Assembly: GCA_002009475.1 (NCBI GenBank)
Contig: AYTS01000061.1
Span: forward strand, 62,001 to 126,000
Direction of reading: 5' to 3'
Origin: Candidatus Brocadia carolinensis
GTDB lineage: Bacteria > Planctomycetota > Brocadiia > Brocadiales > Brocadiaceae
DNA: 64,000 nucleotides
The first letter of the stretch is position 1. Each line of letters starts with the position of its first letter. Below, one piece after another: positions 28,236 to 38,586 of this stretch. Under the pieces are notes generated by a model. That model was not told the origin of the DNA and made no database searches. It worked only from the letters and a program-made list of their open reading frames with translations. A program made the position numbers and the translations under genes.

Positions 28236-29082
28236 TTAGTATTTCCTGTAGAACATTCCGCTTCCCAGTATTTCAAGCATTTCTTCCGTAATTTCTTCCT
28301 GTCTGGTGTACATCTGCATAGAGTTGAGGTTCGAAAGTTGCCTTTTAAGAGTTTCAGATGCGCCTTCCATACTTCGCAACCGATACCAGTTCTCGCTCCT
28401 GAGTGACTCCATATAGCATCGGTAAAGGCTGATAAACAAAAACTCTTCCAGGATTTTCTTAAATATTTTCTTTGGTTCCAGATAGGTGAAAGGTGGAACC
28501 CTGGTTGGGTTGAAAGCAATTATTTTGTGCGTATCAGGGGGGAGGATTTGTTCCACGGAAACCTCCGCCTTTTTCTCAAAAATATTGGTAAAGATGAGGG
28601 TAAGGTTGTAGTACTCTTCCTTGCGGTATATATTCATTATTTTTGAGGCCGTTTCTTTCAATGCTGACTGTATTCCGCTAATGCTTGCCACTGAGTCGGT
28701 GGCGTCTCCATAGGGTACATGTTTTAATTCCAGAGACACTTTAAGCCTTTTCCCAATAACGAATAGCATGTCATTAGGGGTAATTATCCTGGAAACAACA
28801 TGAACCATTTTTTCATTATAAGAACCGCAGAGCCCCTGTGAAGAACCGAAAGCCGCGAGAATTCTTTTCCCTTTGTTGTGTTCCTTTAATGATATTTCCG
28901 GGTGATGCGTTATAATATCGGCCATCGCAAGAAGCAGATTATTTTCATATGCCCTTATGTTTTGTACAATATCTTCCGTCCTTCGTATGGTAACCCCCGC
29001 ATATGCCTTCATAGCGCCGACAATATCCTCTATGGTGTATAATGCCCTTGTCTTTTTTTTCGATATCCAGAGAAGAAAGCAC
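28236..29082 (-). CDS. atpG: N-type ATPase gamma subunit, frame broken at an A8 run
   Basis: A GTG at 29082, two bases after the atpA stop codon, starts LSSLDIEKK. Removing one base from the run of eight at 29053-29060 continues it as TRALYTIEDIVGAMKAYAGV, the expected N-terminal helix of gamma, and about 281 residues in all. The remainder (AAFGSSQGLCGSYNEKMV, then a C-terminal helix with RLRSMEGASETLKRQLSNLN) is uninterrupted. Gamma is the rotor shaft of F1. If only the intact frame were used (ATG at 29012), the first helix would be lost. Last gene of the operon. Confidence 0.85.
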
Positions 29083-29084
29083 GT

Positions 29085-30581
29085 CTATGCCCTTTCTTTT
29101 ACAATGAAATCCTTTAAGGTATCCAAGTCCTTCTTCCCCAGCAAACCATCGCGTTTCATAGTATTTATAATTTCCGGGAATGTGGCTTTTGTCTTATTGA
29201 TTATTTCCTCACAAACTTTTTCTACTGAGGCATTGTCAATCGTATCGAGTATGCCTGATTCTAAAATTACGAAGCTTAATACTTCATCTTCAAGGGTGAA
29301 GGGATGAAACTGCGGCTGCTTCAGGATTTCCCTTAACCGCTCCCCGCGCCTGATGAGTTTTGCAGTCTCTTCTTCTAAATGCGCCCCGAATTTGGTAAAT
29401 ACTTCCACCTCAGTAAATCTTGAATAATCTATTTTCAGTCTTTCAGCCACGGCTTTCATTGCCTCAACCTGAGCCTTTCCCCCGATCCTCGACACAGACT
29501 TGCTAACGTCAACTGCGGGCCGGATGCCTTTGTTGAACAGGAAGGAATCAAGATATATTTGCCCATCCGTTATCGATATGAGATTTGTAGGAATATAGGA
29601 TGATATCCTGCCCTGCTGTGTTTCCACAATCGGAAGGGTAGTGATGGATCCGCCCCCGTTTTTTTGATTGAGTTTTGCAGATCGTTCGAGAAGTCTTGAA
29701 TGGATGAAAAAGATATCACCGGGATATGCCTCTCTCCCCGGTGGTCTCTTCAGCAAAAGGCTTAATGAACGATATGCATCCGCATGTTTTGTCAGGTCAT
29801 CGTAAACAACAAGAACATCCTTCCCCTTGTCGAGAAAATACTCGGCAATGGCTGTGGCGCTGTAAGGCGCGATATACTGAAGGCCTGGAGAATTTGAGGC
29901 ATCGGCAATAACAAATATGGTTTTAGAGAAATCGCCGTATCTCTTTACCTCTTCCAGAATCTTTAAGACCTGTGATTTTTTCTGCCCTATGACAACAAAA
30001 ACAGAGATTACCTCGCTGTTTTTCTGATTGATAACCGTGTCCACGGCTATTGATGTTTTACCTGTGGAAGAGTCGCCGATAATTAATTCCCTTTGCCCTT
30101 TGCCAATGGCAAGCATAGAGTCGATGACCTTTATGCCGGTGTAAAGAGGCTCAGTAATAAATTCTCTTTGCAACAGAGTGGGGGCTTCCCTCTCTACGGG
30201 ATAGGTTGTCGTTTGCTCTGGTTTCGGTCCATTGTCTACAGGATTACCGAGGGCATCCAATACCCGTCCTAAAAGCTCTTCACTTACCTTTACAGAAGCA
30301 ATTTGCTCAGTTTTATATGCTTTATCACCCGCTCTTATGCCATTCCGCTCAGTGAGAAGCACAACGCCAATGCTGTTGATATCGAGGTCAAAAACTATTC
30401 CCTCATCACCACCTTCAAACTTTATCAGTTCGTAGAGTTTTGCATCTCTTAAACCCGCGATATGCACAATGCCGTCACCCACGGCCAGCACTTTCCCCTC
30501 TTCAGTAACTTCAATAGAGAATCTGCTGGTTTTGGCCTTCTCTTTTACTTTGTCCCAAAAAACCGTTAATTCTTTTTCCAT
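29085..30581 (-). CDS. atpA: N-type ATPase alpha subunit
   Basis: The intact 498-residue alpha subunit has a P-loop GDSSTGKTSIAVDTVINQ, VYDDLTKHADAYRSLSLLLK and RPPGREAYPGDIFFIHSRLL. It forms the alpha3beta3 head with AtpD. The ATG directly follows the atpF stop (TAA, 30582-30584), and the atpG GTG follows two bases after its own stop, so translation is tightly coupled. Sequence and gene order (after a long atpF, before atpG, no separate atpH) mark the N-ATPase branch rather than the housekeeping F-type operon. Confidence 0.93.
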   Translation of the reverse strand: MEKELTVFWDKVKEKAKTSRFSIEVTEEGKVLAVGDGIVHIAGLRDAKLYELIKFEGGDEGIVFDLDINSIGVVLLTERNGIRAGDKAYKTEQIASVKVSEELLGRVLDALGNPVDNGPKPEQTTTYPVEREAPTLLQREFITEPLYTGIKVIDSMLAIGKGQRELIIGDSSTGKTSIAVDTVINQKNSEVISVFVVIGQKKSQVLKILEEVKRYGDFSKTIFVIADASNSPGLQYIAPYSATAIAEYFLDKGKDVLVVYDDLTKHADAYRSLSLLLKRPPGREAYPGDIFFIHSRLLERSAKLNQKNGGGSITTLPIVETQQGRISSYIPTNLISITDGQIYLDSFLFNKGIRPAVDVSKSVSRIGGKAQVEAMKAVAERLKIDYSRFTEVEVFTKFGAHLEEETAKLIRRGERLREILKQPQFHPFTLEDEVLSFVILESGILDTIDNASVEKVCEEIINKTKATFPEIINTMKRDGLLGKKDLDTLKDFIVKERA

Positions 30582-31324
30582 TTATGTGGTTTCTTTCAGC
30601 CTGGAAGCGAGTGCATTTATCTGGCCTGCCAGCGAGGAATCGTAAATCATATCACAGACCTTTACCCTTACCCCAGCGATAAGCGTCTTATCAACAGTCG
30701 TAGTAATATTCACTTTTTTTTGCAAGCCGTGACTCCAGAGTTTCCTGAAACATTTTTATATCATCCGGTTTTAATGGGTATGCACTTGCAAGACCTATAG
30801 GTAACACTTCGCCTTTTTCCTCTATTTTCGAGATATCAGAAACAATTTTCTCGTTTTCCTTCAAGAGCTTCCTGAAGATTGCCTTATGAAGCTCTTCATC
30901 TGAAATGTCCTCCAAAAGGTTTGATGCAAAGGCGGAAGCAATTTCAAGGGTTTTGTTTTTTAACTCAGATTCTGTCCTCATTTTTTCCGCATCAAACAAG
31001 GCCTTTTCTTTTTCGATTATTTTTGCTGCATCTTTCTCTGCCTCGCTCAGTACCTTATTTCTATCTTTAAGAGATTCCTCCCTCGTTTGCTCGATCATCT
31101 GGCTGTGCATTTCCTGTAATTTTTTCGACTCTTCCTCGTATTTTCCCTTAAGCTCTTGCGCCTCTTTTTTTTGTCTTTTCTGCATCCTCGACGGTTTTTG
31201 CTATAAGCCCTCGTCTCTTTTCTATGATTTCCCGTATGGGTTTATATAACATCCTTTTCAGAATAAACAGCAGCACAACAAAGTTTATTATCTGAAATAG
31301 CAGTGTCCAGATATTGAATTTCAT
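30582..31324 (-). CDS. atpF: N-type ATPase b subunit with delta-like C-terminus, two A8 frame breaks
   Basis: The ATG at 31324 overlaps the atpE stop (ATGA). The first frame gives a membrane helix (FQIINFVVLLFILKRMLYKP) and a charged stalk. It is knocked out of frame at the A8 run 31165-31172; removing one A gives EKTKKEAQELKGKY. The long middle frame is coiled coil (to about 30730). A second A8 run (30714-30721), again one too long, leads into TLIAGVRVKVCDMIYDSSLA, GQINALASRLKE, which resembles the C-terminus of the delta/OSCP subunit. With both corrections the protein has about 246 residues. N-ATPase operons have no separate atpH and a long AtpF, which matches. The product would be the peripheral stalk. 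Confidence 0.82.
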
Positions 31325-31587
31325 TTTAAGATATACCCGATAAGAGGATTTGCAAAAAGGATAATCAGCGCGATAACAAATGCATATATGGCAATAGACT
31401 CTATCAATGCCATTCCAACAAAAAGCGCCCGCATAATCTTATCAGAGGCCTCGGGTTGCCTTGCTATTGCGTCAAGCGCCTCGGTAAGCGCCCTGCCCAA
31501 TGCTCTTGCAGGGCCATATCCGCCAATAGCCATGACAAGGGCAGCAGCTATTATAGAAGCAGAAATTACTACGGTTTTAGCATCCAT
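31321..31587 (-). CDS. atpE: N-type ATPase c subunit (rotor ring)
   Basis: The 88-residue hairpin protein has helix 1 about 6-36 (IGGYGPARALGRAL), loop ARQPE (42-46) and helix 2 about 52-82 with the ion-binding carboxylate Glu63 in ALIESIAIY. Ser64 and Tyr68 match residues of the sodium site of the Ilyobacter c subunit. The helix-1 position that is Gln32 there (Glu in many N-ATPases) is Leu30 here, counted from the ARQPE loop. The full Na+ site is therefore not present; proton use, or a rearranged site, is likely. The stop overlaps the atpF start. Confidence 0.92.
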   Translation of the reverse strand: MDAKTVVISASIIAAALVMAIGGYGPARALGRALTEALDAIARQPEASDKIMRALFVGMALIESIAIYAFVIALIILFANPLIGYILK

Positions 31588-31600
31588 TCCAAGTCTCCTT

Positions 31601-32266
31601 TCATGATTTTGTTCTTATGCCACCCGCGATAAATACCACGGTTAAAACACCAAATATATACGCCTGTATCAGGCCAATAATAATGTGCAGCAAACTAAAG
31701 GGGATCGGCACCAGCAATCCGACTATGCCGAGGAGTATTATGGCAATCATATCACCGCTTAACATATTCCCAAAGAGCCTGATAGCAAGCGCCACCGTCC
31801 TTGTGATCTCTGCTATAAGATGGAAAGGAAGTAATATCCATGTTGGTTCTTTGTAGTGGAGGAGATATCCTTTCAGCCCCTGTGTTACTATGCCAATAAC
31901 GTGGGTCATTGAAAAAGAGATTAACGCAAATGCAAAGGTTGTGTTGAGGTCCGCGGTAGGGGTTTTCAATCCTGGTATTAAACCGGCAAGATTGGAGAAA
32001 CCGATAAGTATCCACAGGGTTCCCAGCACCGGCACAACCAGCCAGGGATTTAGCGGGAGGATGTCCTTTATCGTTTTTTCGATAGCCTCAAAGACAGCTT
32101 CTAAAATCTCCTGGAAAAAAGTCGGCTTTATGGAGAGCTTCCTTGTTGCAAGATAGCATATGGTTATTATTGCCGCCATGACAACCCATGTGGTAATAAC
32201 GGTGTCTGTGATCTGCACGGGACCGATTGAAAAAATTGTTTCCGGGAAAATATTAAATGATTTCAT
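31601..32266 (-). CDS. atpB: N-type ATPase a subunit
   Basis: The 221-residue membrane protein has several helices. The segment EITRTVALAIRLFGNMLSGD carries the essential arginine that faces the c-ring glutamate. SNLAGLIPGLKTPTADLNTT and a terminal LIQAYIFGVLTVVFIAGG are typical of subunit a. Its start overlaps the AtpQ stop by four bases. The atpE gene follows 13 bases later. Confidence 0.92.
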   Translation of the reverse strand: MKSFNIFPETIFSIGPVQITDTVITTWVVMAAIITICYLATRKLSIKPTFFQEILEAVFEAIEKTIKDILPLNPWLVVPVLGTLWILIGFSNLAGLIPGLKTPTADLNTTFAFALISFSMTHVIGIVTQGLKGYLLHYKEPTWILLPFHLIAEITRTVALAIRLFGNMLSGDMIAIILLGIVGLLVPIPFSLLHIIIGLIQAYIFGVLTVVFIAGGIRTKS

Positions 32267-32540
32267 TGCTGAGATTTCCTGATGAACAGATACCAGACAT
32301 TATAAATACCCATGGCTATACCAAGGATAATAAGGGTTATCGTCCATGAAATACCTTCCCCATGCATCTTTCCGTCCAGATATCTCCCAAGATAAGCGGC
32401 TCCGACAACCGGAATAACAAAAACCCATCCTCCAACACCAAGGAGATTGGCATAGCGCCAGAAATTTGAACCTTCCTTTCGGTCGCGAAGCAGTTCTTTG
32501 GCCGATTTTTCAATATCCCTGGAGAATTTTTTGTTTTCCA

Positions 32541-32544
<4 letters not shown>
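32263..32544 (-). CDS. atpQ: AtpQ (AtpI-like) accessory subunit of N-type ATPase
   Basis: The 93-residue protein has a charged N-terminus and two hydrophobic helices, ANLLGVGGWVFVIPVVGAAY and ISWTITLIILGIAMGIYNVW, joined by LGRYLDGKMHGEG. This is the AtpI/AtpQ pattern. In described N-ATPase operons (atpDCQRBEFAG) this gene is followed by atpR. Here it overlaps atpC on one side and atpB on the other, leaving no space for atpR. Its presumed role is in Fo assembly or Mg2+ handling. Confidence 0.8.
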
Positions 32545-34322
<1,778 letters not shown>

Positions 34323-34539
34323 TTAAAGATTTCAACTATCTGTAGTGCCAAGGCACACCTTGACACTACGCTGTTATAAAAGTTTCCGAAAGGCTACTTG
34401 TCATCATATCATAAGATCACTCGTTTTTGAAAATATTTTCTTACGAAATAACCGATATAATTTTTCAGCTATGAACTTGTTTTCTGAAATCTTTGAAATT
34501 TTTGCTTATTTCCCCCAGCTTTATTCACAATGCTTCTAA

Positions 34540-34660
34540 CTCAGCGAAGCCGCAACCAATTCTCCGTTGTGAAAGCGTGAGATTGCTTCGGAAAAGACCC
34601 TCGCAATGACACAGGCTATGCCTTTGGTGACATAGCACAGCAAAGCCGCAACCAAACCCC
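34540..34660 (+). repeat. Dispersed repeat RPT-A, copy 4 (partial)
   Basis: This copy carries CAGCGAAGCCGCAACCAATT, CTCCGTTGTGAAAGCGTGAG, ATTGCTTCGGAAAAGACCCT and CGCAATGACACAGGCTATGC, then jumps to a second AGCACAGCAAAGCCGCAACC at about 34635-34654 instead of the usual right half. It is either two nested copies or an internally deleted one. It lies upstream of atpD, where the operon promoter should also lie. Confidence 0.7.
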
Positions 34661-34667
34661 TCTATTG

Positions 34668-34725
34668 GTAGGACAAGTGCCTCGCTTATCCTTATGATGT
34701 CAACCGGGAACGGTTGACCTACCGT
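34668..34725 (-). repeat. Dispersed repeat RPT-B, copy 2
   Basis: Inverted copy: GACAAGTGCCTCGCTTATCC, TTATGATGTCAACCGGGAAC, GGTTGACCTACC. The hairpin half-sites GTCAACC and GGTTGAC match the copies at 10.04 and 37.38 kb. Immediately to the right are ACATGTCCTCATGAAAATGG and AAAAGAAGTTTTTACACAGT, found inverted beside the 10 kb copy. Confidence 0.65.
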
Positions 34726-34827
34726 AGGGAATTTAAGGGTGTGTAACATACAAAAACATGTCCTCATGAAAATGGGGAAAAGAAGTTTTTACACAGTAAT
34801 ACTATAAAATGTGAATATTAAATTGGT

Positions 34828-35000
34828 AACGGGGTGGCACGGACAAACGAAGTTTGTCCGTGTTGGAATTGCACGACATCGTTTACGAAGCACTCGTTTT
34901 AACCTGTGGATAGACAATACAAGGCAGACCACGCAAGCGCGAGTCTTTGAGCGGTATTGCATTAACACAGACAAGCCGAGATTGTCCGTGCCACCCTGTT
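34828..35000. mobile_element. MITE-like 173-bp element with 19-bp terminal inverted repeats
   Basis: The left end AACGGGGTGGCACGGACAA (34828-34846) and the right end TTGTCCGTGCCACCCTGTT (34982-35000) are inverted repeats differing at one position. Directly inside the left end, CGGACAAAC-GAA-GTTTGTCCG forms a hairpin. The interior has no convincing gene. Size, ends and lack of coding capacity fit a miniature inverted-repeat transposable element. A target-site duplication could not be recognised with certainty. Confidence 0.6.
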
Positions 35001-35032
35001 AGATTATGGCAACTCAGTATCAAGTTTTCGAA

Positions 35033-36592
35033 TCACAAATTGTGAGCCGCTTGAGCATAAACCGTTTCACATCTTAAAAAAAAGCCCATGGGGTTCTTGT
35101 CGTACGATACGAGCAGGTTCTTCGTGCGGCGGTAATGTTCCAGCATCATCTTGTGCGTCTCACGGCCAATACCCGACTGTTTATACCCTCCAAATGCCGC
35201 ATGCGCGGGGTATAAATGATAGCAGTTTATCCAGACCCTGCCAGCCTCAATCTGCCGCGCCACCTGGTAGGCCTGATGCATGTCCCGCGTCCACAAACCT
35301 GCACCCAGACCATAAAGCACATCATTTGCCAGCTCCACAGCCTCCCTTTCATCCTTAAATTTTGTAACGGAGACTACCGGTCCAAAAATCTCTTCCTGAA
35401 ACACCCGCATCTTATTATTTCCCTCGAAGATGGTCGGCTCAATATAAAAGCCTTCAGGATACTCCTTGCTGAGATACGGTTTACCACCAGTAAGACATTT
35501 GGCACCCTCCTGCCTGCCGATATCGAGGTACTTGCGAATCTTCTCGAACTGATCTCTGGATGCCTGTGCTCCCATCATGGTCTCCGTATCCAACGGATTG
35601 CCAACCTTTATCCTGCTGACACGCCGTAATGCCTCCCGCAGAAATTCATCGTAAATCGATTCCTGGATCAGCGCGCGGGAGGGGCAGGTGCAAACCTCAC
35701 CCTGGTTCAACGCAAACATGGCGAAACCTTCCAGGCATTTCTCAGAAAAGGCATCCCTCTCCTTAAAAATGCTTTCCATAAAGACATTCGGCGATTTCCC
35801 GCCCAGTTCGAGGGTGACGGGGATAATATTCTCGGCGGCATACTGCATGATGAGCCGGCCGGTGGTCGTTTCGCCCGTAAATGCCACCTTTCCCACGCGG
35901 GGAGACGATGCCAGCGGTTTGCCTGCCTCTATGCCGAAACCATTGACAATATTGATCACTCCGGGCGGCAGAAGGTCGCCAACAAGTTCGACAAGTAGCA
36001 AGATAGTCGCCGGGGTCTGTTCCGCAGGTTTGAGTATCACGCAATTACCGGCTGCCAGGGCAGGCGCCAGTTTCCATGCCGCCATAAGCAGCGGGAAGTT
36101 CCAGGGAATAATCTGACCCACCACGCCAATGGGTTCCTTGAGATGATACGAAACGGTCTGTGCGTTGATCTCGGACATCCCGCTTTCCTCTGCCCTTATC
36201 ACCCCGGCAAAATAGCGGAAGTGATCGATCGCCAGAGGCAGATCGGCCGCCAGGGTTTCACGCACCGGCTTGCCATTCTCCCAGGTCTCCGCTACCGCAA
36301 GGCGTTCCAGGTTTGCCTCCATCCGATCTGCAATTTTTAGAAGAATATTACTCCGTTCAGCGACGGATGTGTGTCCCCATTTCTTCTTTGCCTCATGCGC
36401 CCTATCCAGAGCAAGTTCAACATCCTCTTGTTTCGACCGTGCAACCTTCGTAAAAGGTTTTCCATTCACTGGCGAAATATCTTCAAAATACTCACCGTCT
36501 CTGGGTGCGATCCATTTCCCGCCGATGTAGTTGTCGTATGATGACTTGAAGGCAACGAGACTTCCTTTTGTATTTGGTTCCTTGTAGATCAC
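35033..36592 (-). CDS. NAD(P)-dependent aldehyde dehydrogenase (AldB/ExaC-like)
   Basis: The GTG at 36592 is chosen because GAGGAGGG lies 4-6 bases upstream; the upstream extension to 36655 is hydrophobic nonsense. The 519-residue protein has [62 protein letters not shown] (catalytic Glu), and [15 protein letters not shown] (nucleophile Cys). The GEVCTCPSR form is typical of the acetaldehyde dehydrogenase (AldB/ExaC) group. It oxidises short aldehydes to acids. The tail ([14 protein letters not shown]) differs from the usual C-terminus and lies near repeats. It is monocistronic. Confidence 0.88.
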   Translation of the reverse strand: MIYKEPNTKGSLVAFKSSYDNYIGGKWIAPRDGEYFEDISPVNGKPFTKVARSKQEDVELALDRAHEAKKKWGHTSVAERSNILLKIADRMEANLERLAVAETWENGKPVRETLAADLPLAIDHFRYFAGVIRAEESGMSEINAQTVSYHLKEPIGVVGQIIPWNFPLLMAAWKLAPALAAGNCVILKPAEQTPATILLLVELVGDLLPPGVINIVNGFGIEAGKPLASSPRVGKVAFTGETTTGRLIMQYAAENIIPVTLELGGKSPNVFMESIFKERDAFSEKCLEGFAMFALNQGEVCTCPSRALIQESIYDEFLREALRRVSRIKVGNPLDTETMMGAQASRDQFEKIRKYLDIGRQEGAKCLTGGKPYLSKEYPEGFYIEPTIFEGNNKMRVFQEEIFGPVVSVTKFKDEREAVELANDVLYGLGAGLWTRDMHQAYQVARQIEAGRVWINCYHLYPAHAAFGGYKQSGIGRETHKMMLEHYRRTKNLLVSYDKNPMGFFLRCETVYAQAAHNL

Positions 36593-36825
36593 AGGCCCTC
36601 CTCTCTTAAAAGTTTCACGGAAAATAAAAGATAAAAACAACCAGAAAATCCACAAAATTCGTAACTATTCAGCATGTTTTTGTCCACGCCATTACGAATG
36701 AACAATATATTGCTTATAGAATTCCAAAGGGATATCATTATTATAACATGTCGTTACCGTATTACCGTGTGAAAGCTTCTTTTTTTTATAAGTTTTTTCA
36801 CAACCCTATTTATCCCTCATCCCAA

Positions 36826-37009
36826 GGTACAGATTGTTTAAGGGAAAAAGATTGCTTCGCGGAGTTTACACTGAGCAACGCGATTGTGCTCGCAATGACA
36901 ACGCACAATATGTCATTAAAACATGGCCTGTGTCATTGCGAGGGTCTTTTCCGAAGCAATCTCCCGCCTTCTCAACGGAGAGTTGGTTGCGACTTTGCTG
37001 CGCTATGCG
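36826..37009 (-). repeat. Dispersed repeat RPT-A, copy 5 (inverted)
   Basis: Read on the minus strand this copy matches copies 2 and 3 along their whole length: GCGCAGCAAAGTCGCAACCA, CTCTCCGTTGAGAAGGCGGG, AGATTGCTTCGGAAAAGACC, CTCGCAATGACACAGGCCAT, then CATTGCGAGCACAATCGCGT and TTAAACAATCTGTACC at the end. TTACCGTGTGAAAGCTTCTT and AGTTTTTTCACA precede it (36770 region), as with copy 3. Together with the palindrome and RPT-B copy that follow, it fills the gene-free gap 36593-37475. Confidence 0.8.
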
Positions 37010-37267
37010 ATTATGGTTAACCGTGTAAGGGGGGCATGATACCAGTGTTTTCTCATTATTTCACCACAAGGGGGTTGAATAGGGTGGTGCGTTTATTTCT
37101 ATAATCATGTCATCCCTTCGGGATTTTTCCGTCTGCCCGCTTTTCCCGTAGGCTCTTAACCATTCTGAAAAAACATTCTTCACCAGTTTCGCGGTAGTTA
37201 CCAAAATCCAAATTTCATTTTACTCAAAATTGGGCTGTAAAAATCAGCAACTGTATGCTCCCATTAC

Positions 37268-37296
37268 TGTAGAGCGACCAGGCTGGTCGCTCTACA
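37268..37296. repeat. Palindromic element (copy also at 61513-61541)
   Basis: TGTAGAGCGACCA-GGC-TGGTCGCTCTACA is a perfect 13-bp palindrome with a 3-base spacer. A close variant (TGTAGAACGACGA-GGC-TCGTCGCTCTACA) lies near 61.5 kb. The paired changes in the inner arm (CCA/TGG versus CGA/TCG) keep the stem, which suggests selection on the hairpin or a shared origin as a hairpin element. It may act as a bidirectional transcription barrier, but has no U-tract. Confidence 0.65.
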
Positions 37297-37378
37297 TGGG
37301 CATGATGGTGTTCTCCCTTCCCACGAAAACAGCGGCTGGGGGTGTATTATAACTTGATTACCCCCTTTTATTCCGCCG

Positions 37379-37430
37379 GTAGGTCAACCATCCCCGGTTG
37401 ACATCACCATGACATGCGAGGACGCTTGTT
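37379..37430 (+). repeat. Dispersed repeat RPT-B, copy 3
   Basis: GGTCAACCATCCCCGGTTGA, CATCACCATGACATGCGAGG and ACGCTTG match the copies at 10.04 kb and, inverted, 34.67 kb. The loop of the hairpin differs (ATCCC versus GTCCC) while both arms are conserved. Confidence 0.7.
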
Positions 37431-37475
37431 CTCCCGATAGAGGGGGTGAATACAAAAGATTGAAATTCCTTACCC

Positions 37476-38423
37476 TTAAAAGATCCGCTTCTGACTTGAT
37501 GAACTTTCGAAATGTTTACCCCAGTTCATGCCGCACAGCGGTTCTTCGGTAATATCCGGATTCTTGCAGCCGCACACATAGGCATCTATCCCAAAATCCT
37601 TCGCCCATTGTGAAATATGCTCATAAGCCTGCTTTCTGTAATGCACATCCAAAGCAATCACGCGTGACTTTTCTGCCAGTAAATTCATGGATTTACCGTT
37701 TTGGTAATGCCCCAAGATTTTTGACAAGAATGGGGTATTAACCAACGCCTTACACAGATTTTTCTTTATCTGTGGTCTCAGAAAGAGATAGTTGATACCG
37801 GTGGAATCCACACCAAATCCCTGAAGCGCCGTAAATAGAGCCGTTAAATTTGATTCTGTATCAGTTACGCCTGGTATCAACGGGTCTAATTTTACTTCGG
37901 GTACAATGCCTATCGTACAGAGTCGTTTGATATTAAGCAATCTTGCCTGTGGTGTTGCCGCATACGATTCTATCTGTTTCTGAATATCCCGATTTAATGT
38001 AGTAATGCCGATTTGAACATGCACCAATTTTTTGTATTGACTGAACAATTGCAGGAACTTTGCAGGAATCCTGCCTTTGGTAAGGAGATTTATACCAATA
38101 CCATATTCAAGCAACACTTCCATCAACTCATAGGTTACCTTGAGGACTTGCGGGATAGGCTGCAGGACGTCACAGGTGGGACTAAAAAATACATAGGCAG
38201 GCAACTTCCGGCGGGTAGATAATTCGCGCTTTAACTTTTCCGGCATGTTTCCGTATACCAGCACCTTGCCATCGCCCGGATAGATCGAGTAACCCCTTGC
38301 ATAGCAATAGGCGCATTGATGGATGCACCCCAGGGTCGGATTGATTGCTGCTACCTGGTTCAGGCATTTCAACGTGGGTTTGGTAAGAACATGCCCTTTA
38401 CGCTCAATAAAATTGATGTGCAT
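37476..38423 (-). CDS. SPL-like radical SAM protein
   Basis: The 315-residue protein has the cluster motif NPTLGCIHQCAYCYARGY (CxxxCxxC), VFFSPTCDVLQPIP, INLLTKGRIPAKFLQLF and VKLDPLIPGVTDTESN, typical of the spore-photoproduct-lyase-related (SPL/COG1533) radical SAM group. A cysteine-containing C-terminus (AYVCGCKNPDITEEPLCGMN) may hold an extra ligand. True SPL repairs spore photoproduct; members in non-spore formers have unknown substrates, and a DNA-repair role is only a possibility. No operon partner. Confidence 0.8.
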   Translation of the reverse strand: MHINFIERKGHVLTKPTLKCLNQVAAINPTLGCIHQCAYCYARGYSIYPGDGKVLVYGNMPEKLKRELSTRRKLPAYVFFSPTCDVLQPIPQVLKVTYELMEVLLEYGIGINLLTKGRIPAKFLQLFSQYKKLVHVQIGITTLNRDIQKQIESYAATPQARLLNIKRLCTIGIVPEVKLDPLIPGVTDTESNLTALFTALQGFGVDSTGINYLFLRPQIKKNLCKALVNTPFLSKILGHYQNGKSMNLLAEKSRVIALDVHYRKQAYEHISQWAKDFGIDAYVCGCKNPDITEEPLCGMNWGKHFESSSSQKRIF

Positions 38424-38586
38424 ACAGTAGTTCTAAAATTATGAAAGATTGTAATGTTATTTGTGGTTATTTTTTATCTTTAGCAGCTCTTGATTTTAAG
38501 GAAGAAATGAAATTGTTTATCTTTACCCCCAGCAAATAACCATAAATAACTATGAATACCTACAATTAACACCTTGCAGTATCGCC

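Noticed and set aside
34811-35002. 63-codon frame inside the 173-bp element
   Set aside because: It spans the terminal inverted repeats and has no recognisable protein features; the element is better explained as non-coding.
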